A stretch of 64,000 nucleotides of DNA from Pedobacter panaciterrae (GTDB lineage: Bacteria; Bacteroidota; Bacteroidia; Sphingobacteriales; Sphingobacteriaceae). The translations under genes were made by a program, and so were the position numbers. The notes beneath the pieces are model-generated. The model was not told the DNA's origin. It searched no databases and saw nothing but the letters and a program-made list of their open reading frames with translations. Of the stretch, positions 53,901-62,461 are shown in pieces; positions within the stretch are counted from its first letter, which is position 1, and every line of letters starts with the position of its first letter. The stretch spans positions 1 to 64,000 of the forward strand of contig NZ_LGEL01000017.1 in the NCBI RefSeq assembly GCF_001636695.1. The letters run 5' to 3'.

Positions 53901-54743
53901 ATGAAAAATTTAATTTATCCTTGTTTAACTATCAGAGGTAAAATTGCAGAAGCATCAGATTTTTATATCCAAACTTTTGGAGAAGGAAAAATCAGTCAGA
54001 CTTCGCCATATGTTATACAAATTGAATTGAGTGGTGAAAAGATTATGTTGCTAAACGATGGACCAACTTCATTGCCTAATCCTTCTATTTCCTTTATGGT
54101 TATCTGCGAAAACGGAGAAGAGGCTGAAAAATACTGGAATAAACTGGCTGCAGAGGGGAGTGTGTTAATGCCATTTAACAGCTATGACTGGAGCCCTAAA
54201 TATGGCTGGGTACAAGATAAATATGGGGTGTCATGGCAGATCTATACGGGAAATAAAGCTGATACCGACCAGAAGTTTTGTCCAACATTAATGTTTACCG
54301 GCGCTAACGTAGGTAAAGCAGAAGAAGCTGTTCATTTTTATACAACACTGTTTCCTCAATCCAATATCCAGGGAGTATTAAAATACAGCAAGGAAGATGG
54401 CGAGAGTGATAAACTGGTGAAACATGCTCAGTTTAAGATCAAAGACTATGTTGCTATGGCTATGGATAGTTCAGCTGATCATGGCCCCGGTTTTACTGAT
54501 GCCATCTCTTTGGTTGTTGAGTGTGAAAATCAGGAAGAAATTGATAAATACTGGGAACAATTAACGGCCAATGGAGGTAAAGAAATTGCCTGTGGCTGGT
54601 TAGTTGATCTGTTTGGTATAAGCTGGCAAATTATACCTAAGGAATTGGGTAAATTAATTAGTGACCCTGTACGCGGACAAAGAGCAATGGCAGCACTTAT
54701 GAAAATGAAAAAACTGATAATTGCAGATCTGGAAAATGCGTAA
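53901..54743 (+). CDS. Two-domain PhnB-like VOC protein
   Basis: A 280-residue protein with two similar PhnB-like VOC halves (about 1-120 and 130-265). The first has YPCLTIRGKIAEASDFYIQT, the second CPTLMFTGANVGKAEEAVHF; each ends with a W-Q-I tripeptide (SWQIYTG; SWQIIPKELG). Such proteins are often labelled 3-demethylubiquinone methyltransferase-like, but the name is historical and the function unknown. Soluble. It stands alone on the plus strand and converges on the DUF2252 gene. Confidence 0.87.
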   Translation: MKNLIYPCLTIRGKIAEASDFYIQTFGEGKISQTSPYVIQIELSGEKIMLLNDGPTSLPNPSISFMVICENGEEAEKYWNKLAAEGSVLMPFNSYDWSPKYGWVQDKYGVSWQIYTGNKADTDQKFCPTLMFTGANVGKAEEAVHFYTTLFPQSNIQGVLKYSKEDGESDKLVKHAQFKIKDYVAMAMDSSADHGPGFTDAISLVVECENQEEIDKYWEQLTANGGKEIACGWLVDLFGISWQIIPKELGKLISDPVRGQRAMAALMKMKKLIIADLENA

Positions 54744-54750
54744 GCAGACC

Positions 54751-55950
54751 TTACTGTCTCGCAGGTGTTTGCGACTTGCGAAACAGTTTATAATCTGTTA
54801 TCACTTTTTTTGCATAATTTTTTGAGTAGGCCAATAGGGGTTTATGCCAGTCATTATGGTTTGCAAAACCGGTTAGTTCATCGTTAATTGCTGATCCCTG
54901 GATACCACTGCTGCGTAATTGTGCCGAAGCAGTTAAAATAGCCATATCTGTTAATACATTTTTTAAATCCCCAAGGTTATCGGCAAGCGTTTCAAATTTA
55001 ATCTTGTCCGCAAAAGGTTGCATTTCCTGTAACACATAACCGTCTTTTTTAAAAACTGTAGTGCTTAATAAAGCAGGGGGTATATTTTGCATACGGTATT
55101 TGTTGGTAGCCATGCGTTGGGCATCAGAGACCCATTGAGGTTGAGGGGTTTTATTATATTGAGAAAGAGAAGATACCGTTTCTTGTTTAAGTTCAATGAG
55201 TAAAAAGGAGTCTTTATCTTTAATTCCCTGAAGCAGGAACATATACCGCTTTAAGCCTATACTGCCCGTGCCCGCAACACGAAATGCAGCGTCTTTAGCT
55301 GTAAAATCATTTGACCATGTTTTGGTATTTTTCAACCAGGTGTTAATGTGTAACAGGAGTGCCTTTTTTAGTTTGGGTTTTAGTTCAAAATGAAGAACAT
55401 TGTCAATTTTTATCTTCAGTTTTTTTTTACTGGAATCTGTTACTTTTTTAATGAGGTCTTTCTGTGTTCTTTTTTTAACATTATTTAGAAAAAGACGAAT
55501 AATTCCTTTTGCGGTTCTAGGGTCTATGTAATAGGCTTTACCTGTTTTTAACGTTTCAGTATACTTGTTTAAGAATAATAGAACCATATCATCTGCCAGT
55601 TCAGCCTTAAGTTTAAGGGTATTAAAGGCAACATAAATACTGGTTAGCACTCTTGCCAGTTCCCAATTTAGGGGAGCAAGCATAGATTCGTCAAAATCGT
55701 TCAGGTCAAAATAAACCAGGCGGTTGCTGCCTTTATAGCTACCGAAGTTTTCCAGGTGCAGATCACCACAAATCCAGACGATAGGAGATGCTGGAAATGC
55801 TTTAGCCTGACTGATATCCTCATAAAAAAGGTGACAAGTACCTCTAAAAAAGCGAAAGGCATTTTCTTTCATGGCTTTGTACTTTAATTGAACCATGTCT
55901 GGAAGTAAAGGGGCATTGAACTTTGTAATTCTATCAACAATAGTATCCAT
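54751..55950 (-). CDS. DUF2252 family protein
   Basis: A 399-residue DUF2252 protein. Recognisable stretches are FRGTCHLFYEDISQ, IWICGDLHLENFGSYKG (HGD-like: Asp and Asn in GDLHLENFG resemble a kinase catalytic loop) and LVYFDLNDFDESML (DFD/DFG-like). These suggest a distant protein-kinase-like fold; activity is not established. It follows the MgtC-family gene by 17 bases and is probably cotranscribed. Confidence 0.88.
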   Translation of the reverse strand: MDTIVDRITKFNAPLLPDMVQLKYKAMKENAFRFFRGTCHLFYEDISQAKAFPASPIVWICGDLHLENFGSYKGSNRLVYFDLNDFDESMLAPLNWELARVLTSIYVAFNTLKLKAELADDMVLLFLNKYTETLKTGKAYYIDPRTAKGIIRLFLNNVKKRTQKDLIKKVTDSSKKKLKIKIDNVLHFELKPKLKKALLLHINTWLKNTKTWSNDFTAKDAAFRVAGTGSIGLKRYMFLLQGIKDKDSFLLIELKQETVSSLSQYNKTPQPQWVSDAQRMATNKYRMQNIPPALLSTTVFKKDGYVLQEMQPFADKIKFETLADNLGDLKNVLTDMAILTASAQLRSSGIQGSAINDELTGFANHNDWHKPLLAYSKNYAKKVITDYKLFRKSQTPARQ

Positions 55951-55967
55951 ATTATTTTATATAAAAA

Positions 55968-56624
55968 TTACCAATCAAAAGAATCAATAGTATCCTGATC
56001 CAATAACCAATCATTAAAGGCTTCCAGTTTGTTTTTTTTTCCCGTTACCTGAACCTGTACAACTACAAGTTGATCTGAGGAACGTGATATCTTTAAATTG
56101 TTATAGTTAAGGCCAAATGCTTTTAATTGATTGCTAAGAACCACACTTTCTGCTTTACCTTTCAAAAGAATACTATAATCGCGGTGTTGAAAACGATCAT
56201 CAATCCAAAACTGGATGTAATCCATAGCATATAAAATGAAAAGGGAAAGTATAACCGAAATGCCAGCCAGAAAAAACTCTCCAATGCCAATGAGCATGCC
56301 TATTGCCGCTGCAATCCAGATAGAGGCTGCTGTGGTAATGCCCGAAACGGTAATGTTATTACGAAATATAACGCCTGCTCCCAAAAAGCCTACACCGGTA
56401 ATAATATTGGCAGCTATGCGATCCCGATTATCAACAACTCCTAAAAGATAGGAGCAAATGGTAAATATGGTAGAGCCAAAACAGATCAGTGCCAGGGTTC
56501 GGAATCCGGCTGATTTGCCACGGATCTCTCTTTCAAATCCAAGTATGCTTCCACATAGTACTGATAAAAATATTTTTAATATTTCATCATTATAAACATT
56601 GGCAGATAGAAATGTCTGATGCAT
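55968..56624 (-). CDS. MgtC/SapB family membrane protein
   Basis: A 218-residue protein with four to five N-terminal membrane segments and a C-terminal soluble domain (about 145-218). The signature is SILGFEREIRGKSAGFRTLA, then GVGFLGAGVIFRNN and GITTAASIWIAAAIGMLIG. MgtC-type proteins affect Mg2+ homeostasis and, in pathogens, survival at low Mg2+; other members act as transport-related regulators. First gene of a two-gene operon with the DUF2252 protein. Confidence 0.92.
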   Translation of the reverse strand: MHQTFLSANVYNDEILKIFLSVLCGSILGFEREIRGKSAGFRTLALICFGSTIFTICSYLLGVVDNRDRIAANIITGVGFLGAGVIFRNNITVSGITTAASIWIAAAIGMLIGIGEFFLAGISVILSLFILYAMDYIQFWIDDRFQHRDYSILLKGKAESVVLSNQLKAFGLNYNNLKISRSSDQLVVVQVQVTGKKNKLEAFNDWLLDQDTIDSFDW

Positions 56625-56707
56625 CTTAAAGCAATTTAAGTAATTTTCTAATGAAATTCTAATAACATTCTAAAACATCTCTAACTGGCTTTACAGACAC
56701 GTAGTTC

Positions 56708-56750
56708 TAGTTTTGTCGAAAAATAAACTGGTTGTCTGACCAGATAGTTT
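56708..56750 (+). promoter_or_regulatory. Candidate promoter and operator of the RND metal efflux genes
   Basis: TAGTTTTG (56708-56715) matches TAnnTTTG, 58 bases before the adaptor gene start. Directly downstream lies an inverted repeat, CTGGT (56728-56732) and ACCAG (56739-56743) with further AAAC/GTTT symmetry outside. A repressor bound there would sit on the early transcribed region. No metal-responsive regulator gene is adjacent. Confidence 0.45.
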
Positions 56751-56773
56751 TCAATTTAAATACCTGTTAGAAT

Positions 56774-57892
56774 ATGAAAAAAAGAATACTCAGCCTTACA
56801 TGGTTTTGTTCAATAATGTTTGCATTGTGGTCTTGCAACAGCCAAGTAAATGAAATAGAAAAAAGTAATTATATCCTGTACGGAGATACCATCATCATTC
56901 CCGAAAAATCAAATCTGAAAGGTAAACTTAAAGCTGTAGTGGTTCAAGATGAGCCTTATCAGATACAACTATTTACTGCCGGGACGGTAAAAGCTATTCC
57001 AACCGAATATGCCGAAATAGCCCCCCCATTTCAGGGGCGGGTAACCAAATCATATATGAGGCTGGGGATGAAGACAACACCAGCCACCCCTCTGTTTGAA
57101 ATAAGTTCACCCGATTTTATTACGGCACAAAAACTCTTCTTTCAGGCAAAATCGCAAATGTTACAAGCACAAAAGAAACTGAAGCGACAACAGGATCTTA
57201 TTGCTAATGGGGTAGGTACGCAAAAGGATTTAGAAGAAGCGCAAACTGCTTTTGAAGTCGAGAAGAAAGAATATGAAAATGCGGTAATAGGCATTAAAAT
57301 ATTCAATGCAGATCCCGATAAACTTTCTTTGGGTCAATCTTTAGTCGTTCATTCTCCAATTAAAGGAGAGGTGATTGAAAATAAAGTGGTTTTAGGTCAA
57401 TTTATAAAGGATGATGCTACAAGTGTGGCAACGGTCGCGGAGTTGTCCAGAATCTGGATTGCAGGTCAGGTAAAAGAAAAAGACATCCGTTTTATACATG
57501 AACTGGATGAATGCAAAATTGAGATTGCGGCACTACCAGCAAAACACATTAAGGGGAAAGTGTATCACGTAAACGAGATGGTTAATGAGGATACCCGGAG
57601 TGTAGAGGTACTTATAGAAGTCGACAATAGTGAACATGCACTAAAACCAGGTATGTATGTAACCGTAAATTTTGTTGATGCACCTGTTAAAGCCATTCTT
57701 ATCCCATCAAAAGCAGTACTTCAGGACAACGATTCGAGTTTCGTTTTTGTTGAAACTGCCTCCGGAAGATACATGAAACGTAAAGTTGAAATCGGAGGTA
57801 CTGATAGTGATAGGGTAATTATACAATCTGGATTGTATAACGGAGACAAGGTTGTCTCGGAGGGTGGTTTTTATCTGCTCGAAGCAAAGTAA
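56774..57892 (+). CDS. RND efflux periplasmic adaptor (CusB/CzcB family)
   Basis: A 372-residue membrane fusion protein. An N-terminal signal with a possible lipobox (FALWSCNSQ) is followed by barrel-sandwich segments (AEIAPPFQGRVTKSYMRLGM), a coiled-coil hairpin (about 115-175; QAQKKLKRQQDLIANGVGTQ) and beta-barrel/MPD domains (VLGQFIKDDATSVATVAELS, ALKPGMYVTVNF). It links the inner membrane pump to the outer membrane channel for export of metal ions such as Cu, Ag, Co, Zn or Cd. It lies 22 bases before the pump gene. Confidence 0.9.
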   Translation: MKKRILSLTWFCSIMFALWSCNSQVNEIEKSNYILYGDTIIIPEKSNLKGKLKAVVVQDEPYQIQLFTAGTVKAIPTEYAEIAPPFQGRVTKSYMRLGMKTTPATPLFEISSPDFITAQKLFFQAKSQMLQAQKKLKRQQDLIANGVGTQKDLEEAQTAFEVEKKEYENAVIGIKIFNADPDKLSLGQSLVVHSPIKGEVIENKVVLGQFIKDDATSVATVAELSRIWIAGQVKEKDIRFIHELDECKIEIAALPAKHIKGKVYHVNEMVNEDTRSVEVLIEVDNSEHALKPGMYVTVNFVDAPVKAILIPSKAVLQDNDSSFVFVETASGRYMKRKVEIGGTDSDRVIIQSGLYNGDKVVSEGGFYLLEAK

Positions 57893-57914
57893 TAACAACA
57901 CAAAGCAAATTTTT

Positions 57915-60900
57915 ATGAAAAAAATGATATTCACAGCGATAAAAAAACGCTGGCTTTTTGCTACGCTATTTATACTTCTGGCCATTTTCGGATATTACTC
58001 CTGGAAGCAGTTATCTGTTGAAGCTTATCCTGATATAGCTGATGTTACCTCGCAAGTGGTAACACAAGTACCCGGGCTGGCTGCAGAAGAGGTAGAGCAG
58101 CAAATCACTATTCCCGTAGAGCGGGCGCTAAATGGCATGCCGGGGATGCATGTGATGCGCAGTAAAAGCACCTTTGGATTGTCTATCATTACTATTGTGT
58201 TCGACGATGGTATTGAAGATTACTGGGCAAGACAGCGCATTACAGAAAGACTAAACGATGTAACTTTGCCTTATGATGCAAGGCCAGGGCTAGACCCCCT
58301 GACTTCTCCAATAGGGGAGATTTACAGATATATTATAGAGTCTAAAGGGCATGATTTAAAAGAAATAACCGAACTGCAAAACTGGACAATTATTCCACGT
58401 ATAAAACAAGTTTCGGGTGTGGCTGATGTTACTAATTTCGGTGGCATCACCACCCAATACCAGATAGAGCTGGATCCTGGAAAATTGGAACAATATAAAA
58501 TATCACTGGCCGATGTGCAAACAGCTGTGAATAATAACAATGCAAATTCCGGTGGCAGCGTTTTAACGAGAGGTGATTTAGGTTATGTAGTGCGGGGTAT
58601 CGGACTGGTTAAAACACTTGAAGGTTTAGGTAAGATAGTTGTAAAATCAGTTAATGGTGTTCCGGTATTTTTAAATGATATAGGTACCTTAAAATACGGA
58701 AACCTGGAGCGTAAGGGTATTTTAGGTTATACCGACAGGAGTGTAAATTACAGTGAAGGAGTTGAAGGGATAGTCTTGTTGTTAAAAGGTCAGAACCCAT
58801 CCAAAGTGCTCGAAGGTATTCATGCAGCAGTTGATGACCTGAATAAAAATATACTTCCTGACGGTATAAGCATCCGGCCATATATTGATAGGACCGATCT
58901 GGTAAACACTACCCTTAATACTGTATCACATACCTTGCTGGAAGGTATGGGCCTTGTTATTGTTGTTTTGATTGTGTTTCTTGGAAACTGGCGTGGGGCT
59001 TTGATTGTCGCAATAACCATCCCTCTGGCACTGTTAATTGCTTTTATATTGATGCACTTTACCAATATCCCGGCAAATCTGCTTTCACTTGGTGCAATTG
59101 ACTTTGGGATTATTGTAGACGGTGCCATTGTAATGATGGAAACCATTCTGAAAAAGAGAGAAGAAAATCCAGACGAAGAATTGCAAGAAATTACCATCGG
59201 GCAAAGGGCATTGGCTGTTGCCAAACCCATTTTGTTCTCTACAATTATTATCATTATTGCTTATTTGCCTTTGTTCTCTTTTGAACGCGTAGAAAAGAAA
59301 CTCTTTACGCCAATGGCTTTTACTGTCGGTTTTGCTTTACTGGGTGCTTTAGCGGTCGCCTTGTTATTAATACCGGGTTTAGCTTATACGGTCTATCGGA
59401 AGCCAGGGAAATTATTTCATAACAAATGGCTGGAAAGGTTAACTCAGTCATATGCAAATGGGGGCAAAAGAGTTTTAAAAAGACCCCGGATAGTATTTAT
59501 TCCTCTGGGTGTTGCTTTGGTTGGAGCGGTTATTCTCTCTATTACTGTAGGGAAAGATTTTTTACCTCCTTTAGATGAAGGTTCCATATGGTTACAGGTG
59601 CAATTGCCTCCAGGAGTTTCGTTACAGCGATCTAAGGAAATGAGCGACACTTTGCGTAGGCACACCATGAAATACGATGAGGTGACTTATATGATGGTGC
59701 AGGCCGGACGTAATGATGACGGAACAGATCCATGGACCGCCTCGCACTTCGAGTGCAGCATCGGAATAAAACCTTACAGCGAATGGAAAAATGGAAGAAC
59801 AAAGGCCGATCTGATCAATGATCTTGCTAAAGAATATGCCACCATGCCGGGCTATACAGTAGGGTTTAGTCAGCCGATGATTGATGGGGTAATGGATAAA
59901 ATTGCTGGTGCACATAGCGAACTTGTTGTTAAAATATACGGTGATGATTTTAAAGAAACACGCCGTATTGCAGAAAGTGTAATGGCCACAGTTAAAGGTA
60001 TTAAAGGAGCTGCTGATGTTGCTATAGACCAGGAACCTCCATTGCCGCAATTGCAGGTGTCAGTTGATCGGGATGCAGTGGCACGTTATGGTCTTAATGT
60101 AACAGATGTAGCAGAGCTGATTGAAGTAGCTATTGGAGGCAAAGCAATAGCGCAGGTGTTTGTAGAAAATAAAGTTTACGATGTTATTTGCCGGTATAAT
60201 GAAGAAAGCCGGAATACGCCAGAAAAGATTGCCAACCTGATGCTTACTTCGCAAACGGGAGCTAAAATTCCATTGTCGCAAATTGCAACTGTTAGAACTG
60301 CTACCGGTGAAAGTACGATTACAAGGGAATTAAACAAAAGACACCTGACTGTAAAACTTAATTTGAGAGGTAGTGACCTGACAACTTTTCTAAAGGAAGC
60401 ACAACATAAGATAGAAAAGACGGTTAAATATGACCACGATAAATATGATGTTAAATGGGGTGGACAATTTGAAAACCAAAACAGAGCTTATCAAAAATTA
60501 ATGGTAATTGTGCCACTGGCGTTGGCCATTATGTTTTTATTACTCTATGGTGCATTTGGTGAGTTCCGTCAGGCCGGCCTGATTTTATCTATAGTGCCAC
60601 TGGCATTGTTTGGTGGCATGCTGGCATTAAATATTAGAGGTATGACCTTAAATGTATCGTCAGCAGTAGGTTTCATTGCATTATTTGGTGTGGCCATACA
60701 AAATGGGGTGATATTGATTTCGCACATCAATGACCTCCGAAAAAAAGGATACGATTTGCTGAGCGCTGTTTCGGAAGGGGCGGTGGATCGTTTTCGTCCT
60801 GTACTTATGACTGCTACAGTAGCAGCACTGGGTTTGTTGCCGGCATCTTTGGCAACTGGAATCGGCTCTGATGTGCAAAGACCGCTTGCTACTGTAATTG

Positions 60901-62252
60901 TTTACGGGCTTTTCGTTGCAACAGTCATAACGCTGTTTGTTTTGCCTGCATTATACTATATGATAGAAAAAAAATGGGGTAAATATATTCTTTCTGCTTG
61001 CTTTATACTTATTAGCACTCTTTCTGTAAACGCACAATCAGATATCCGTTCTGTTCAAACAAAGTTATCGCTTGGCCAATATTTAAGTTTGGTGGGTAAG
61101 CAGAATCTTAACTACGCAGCACAGCAATATACAGTAAGCATTGCTGAAGCCGGTATTGAAAGTGCGAAGGTTTCTCCTGACCCGGAATTCTCTTTGGGTG
61201 TGTATGACAATCAGCAGGCAAGCTTACACTTAGGACGGGGCTACAATGCAGGCATAGGTACAAGTCTGGAGTTAGGAGCCAAACGCAAAGCAAGAATTAA
61301 CCTTGCCTATAGTGAACTGGAATTAAGCAGGGCGCTTTTAAGTGATTTTTTCCGAAATCTTCAGGCTGAGTCTGCATTGGCTTACTTTAATGCACTACAA
61401 CAATACCATTTATCACAAGTTCAGCAGAGTTCCTATGCAACTATGAAGCAATTAGCTGATGCAGACGCTATTCGTTTTAAGCTGGGCGATATTACGGAAA
61501 TTGATGCAAGGCAATCTAAATTAGAGGCGGGTAATTTGTTAAACAACCAGATTCAGGCCGAGGCAGATTGGAAAAGTGCTTTAGTGCAACTGAATTTAAA
61601 TGTTGGTAAGGCACAGGGCGATACTTTATTGCTGCCAGGGCGTGATTTTGAAAACCTGCATAGGGATTTTGTATTGGCAGATCTCATCCGTAATGCTCAG
61701 GATAAACGTGCTGATGTTGCTGTAGCCACAAATTCGAGAATTGTAGCCAACAAGGGTTTGCTCTTAGCCAAAGCCAACCGAAAGATAGATCTTGGCATTT
61801 CTGCGGGTATTCAGTATAGTGGGGCATCTACCAATGATATTGCGCCAACTCCGTCTTTTCATAGTGTTAATGTAGGTATTTCTATACCGCTGAAATTTTC
61901 CAATTCCCGTAAAGGGGATTTGAAGGCAGCTCAGTTTAGCATCAAACAGACAGAGACTCAATACCAGCAGATTTTACTGCAGATTCAAACAGAGGTTACA
62001 CAAGGATATCTGAGCTACAGGGCAGCCGAAAAACAGGTATCACAGTTTAAGGGCGGCTTGCTTTTGGAAGCAGAGAAGGTATTAGCCGGAAAAGTATATA
62101 GTTATAAGAGAGGAGAGACTTCTTTGCTGGAGGTGCTAAATGCACAAAGAACGTATAATGAGGTACAGCAGAGTTACTATCAGGCACTGTTTAATTACGC
62201 TTCTACTCTTATAAATCTGGAACATTCCGCAGGAATCTGGGATATTGAATAA
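57915..62252 (+). CDS. CusA/CzcA heavy-metal RND pump fused to a TolC-like outer membrane factor
   Basis: A 1445-residue protein. Residues about 1-1020 form a complete HME-RND pump: EAYPDIADVTSQVVTQVPGL, the proton-relay helix LGAIDFGIIVDGAIVMMETI and FIALFGVAIQNGVILISHIN. At about 1021-1041 a new hydrophobic segment (YILSACFILISTLSVNAQ) reads like a signal peptide with a VNA-Q cleavage site, and 1042-1445 form a TolC-type outer membrane factor with two repeat halves. Start at 57915 (MKKMIFTAIK). The frame is continuous, so the fusion is genuine. Such fusions recur in Bacteroidota. Confidence 0.93.
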   Translation: MKKMIFTAIKKRWLFATLFILLAIFGYYSWKQLSVEAYPDIADVTSQVVTQVPGLAAEEVEQQITIPVERALNGMPGMHVMRSKSTFGLSIITIVFDDGIEDYWARQRITERLNDVTLPYDARPGLDPLTSPIGEIYRYIIESKGHDLKEITELQNWTIIPRIKQVSGVADVTNFGGITTQYQIELDPGKLEQYKISLADVQTAVNNNNANSGGSVLTRGDLGYVVRGIGLVKTLEGLGKIVVKSVNGVPVFLNDIGTLKYGNLERKGILGYTDRSVNYSEGVEGIVLLLKGQNPSKVLEGIHAAVDDLNKNILPDGISIRPYIDRTDLVNTTLNTVSHTLLEGMGLVIVVLIVFLGNWRGALIVAITIPLALLIAFILMHFTNIPANLLSLGAIDFGIIVDGAIVMMETILKKREENPDEELQEITIGQRALAVAKPILFSTIIIIIAYLPLFSFERVEKKLFTPMAFTVGFALLGALAVALLLIPGLAYTVYRKPGKLFHNKWLERLTQSYANGGKRVLKRPRIVFIPLGVALVGAVILSITVGKDFLPPLDEGSIWLQVQLPPGVSLQRSKEMSDTLRRHTMKYDEVTYMMVQAGRNDDGTDPWTASHFECSIGIKPYSEWKNGRTKADLINDLAKEYATMPGYTVGFSQPMIDGVMDKIAGAHSELVVKIYGDDFKETRRIAESVMATVKGIKGAADVAIDQEPPLPQLQVSVDRDAVARYGLNVTDVAELIEVAIGGKAIAQVFVENKVYDVICRYNEESRNTPEKIANLMLTSQTGAKIPLSQIATVRTATGESTITRELNKRHLTVKLNLRGSDLTTFLKEAQHKIEKTVKYDHDKYDVKWGGQFENQNRAYQKLMVIVPLALAIMFLLLYGAFGEFRQAGLILSIVPLALFGGMLALNIRGMTLNVSSAVGFIALFGVAIQNGVILISHINDLRKKGYDLLSAVSEGAVDRFRPVLMTATVAALGLLPASLATGIGSDVQRPLATVIVYGLFVATVITLFVLPALYYMIEKKWGKYILSACFILISTLSVNAQSDIRSVQTKLSLGQYLSLVGKQNLNYAAQQYTVSIAEAGIESAKVSPDPEFSLGVYDNQQASLHLGRGYNAGIGTSLELGAKRKARINLAYSELELSRALLSDFFRNLQAESALAYFNALQQYHLSQVQQSSYATMKQLADADAIRFKLGDITEIDARQSKLEAGNLLNNQIQAEADWKSALVQLNLNVGKAQGDTLLLPGRDFENLHRDFVLADLIRNAQDKRADVAVATNSRIVANKGLLLAKANRKIDLGISAGIQYSGASTNDIAPTPSFHSVNVGISIPLKFSNSRKGDLKAAQFSIKQTETQYQQILLQIQTEVTQGYLSYRAAEKQVSQFKGGLLLEAEKVLAGKVYSYKRGETSLLEVLNAQRTYNEVQQSYYQALFNYASTLINLEHSAGIWDIE

Positions 62253-62254
62253 AT

Positions 62255-62354
62255 CAATAGCGCACGCCCGTCATCTCGACGATAGGAGAGATCTCTTGTT
62301 TATGATAGTTCAAGAGATCTCTCCTATCGTCGAGATGACGGGCGTGCGCTATTG
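62255..62354. repeat. Long palindrome, family copy D (44-bp perfect stem)
   Basis: 62255-62298 is the exact reverse complement of 62311-62354, with a 12-nt loop: a 44-bp perfect stem, the best preserved copy. The core is the same as in copies A and C; the outer 14 bases (CAATAGCGCACGCC) are unique to this copy. It begins just after the stop of the RND gene and lies between convergent genes. Confidence 0.96.
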
Positions 62355-62366
62355 GATGGACAGTAT

Positions 62367-62460
62367 TAAACGAACGGCTCTAAACGAACGGCTCTAAACG
62401 AACGGCTCTAAAAGAACGGCTCTAAACGAAAAGCTCTAAAAGAGTAGCTTAAACGAACAT
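62367..62460. repeat. 14-bp minisatellite, about seven units
   Basis: Three exact copies of taaacgaacggctc (from 62367, 62381 and 62395) are followed by variants taaaagaacggctc (62409), taaacgaaaagctc (62423), a 13-base taaaagagtagct (62437) and a partial unit (62450-62460). It lies between palindrome D and the stop of the epimerase gene. Unit decay runs from left to right, which is the pattern of an array that grows at one end. Confidence 0.93.
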
Positions 62461-62461
62461 G

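Noticed and set aside
58322-60281. Several minus-strand ORFs of 70-145 codons within the RND pump gene
   Set aside because: Shadow frames of a long coding sequence; no recognisable domains or starts.
62367-62460. CRISPR-like array
   Set aside because: Units are only 14 bases, directly abutting with no spacers, and no cas genes are near.
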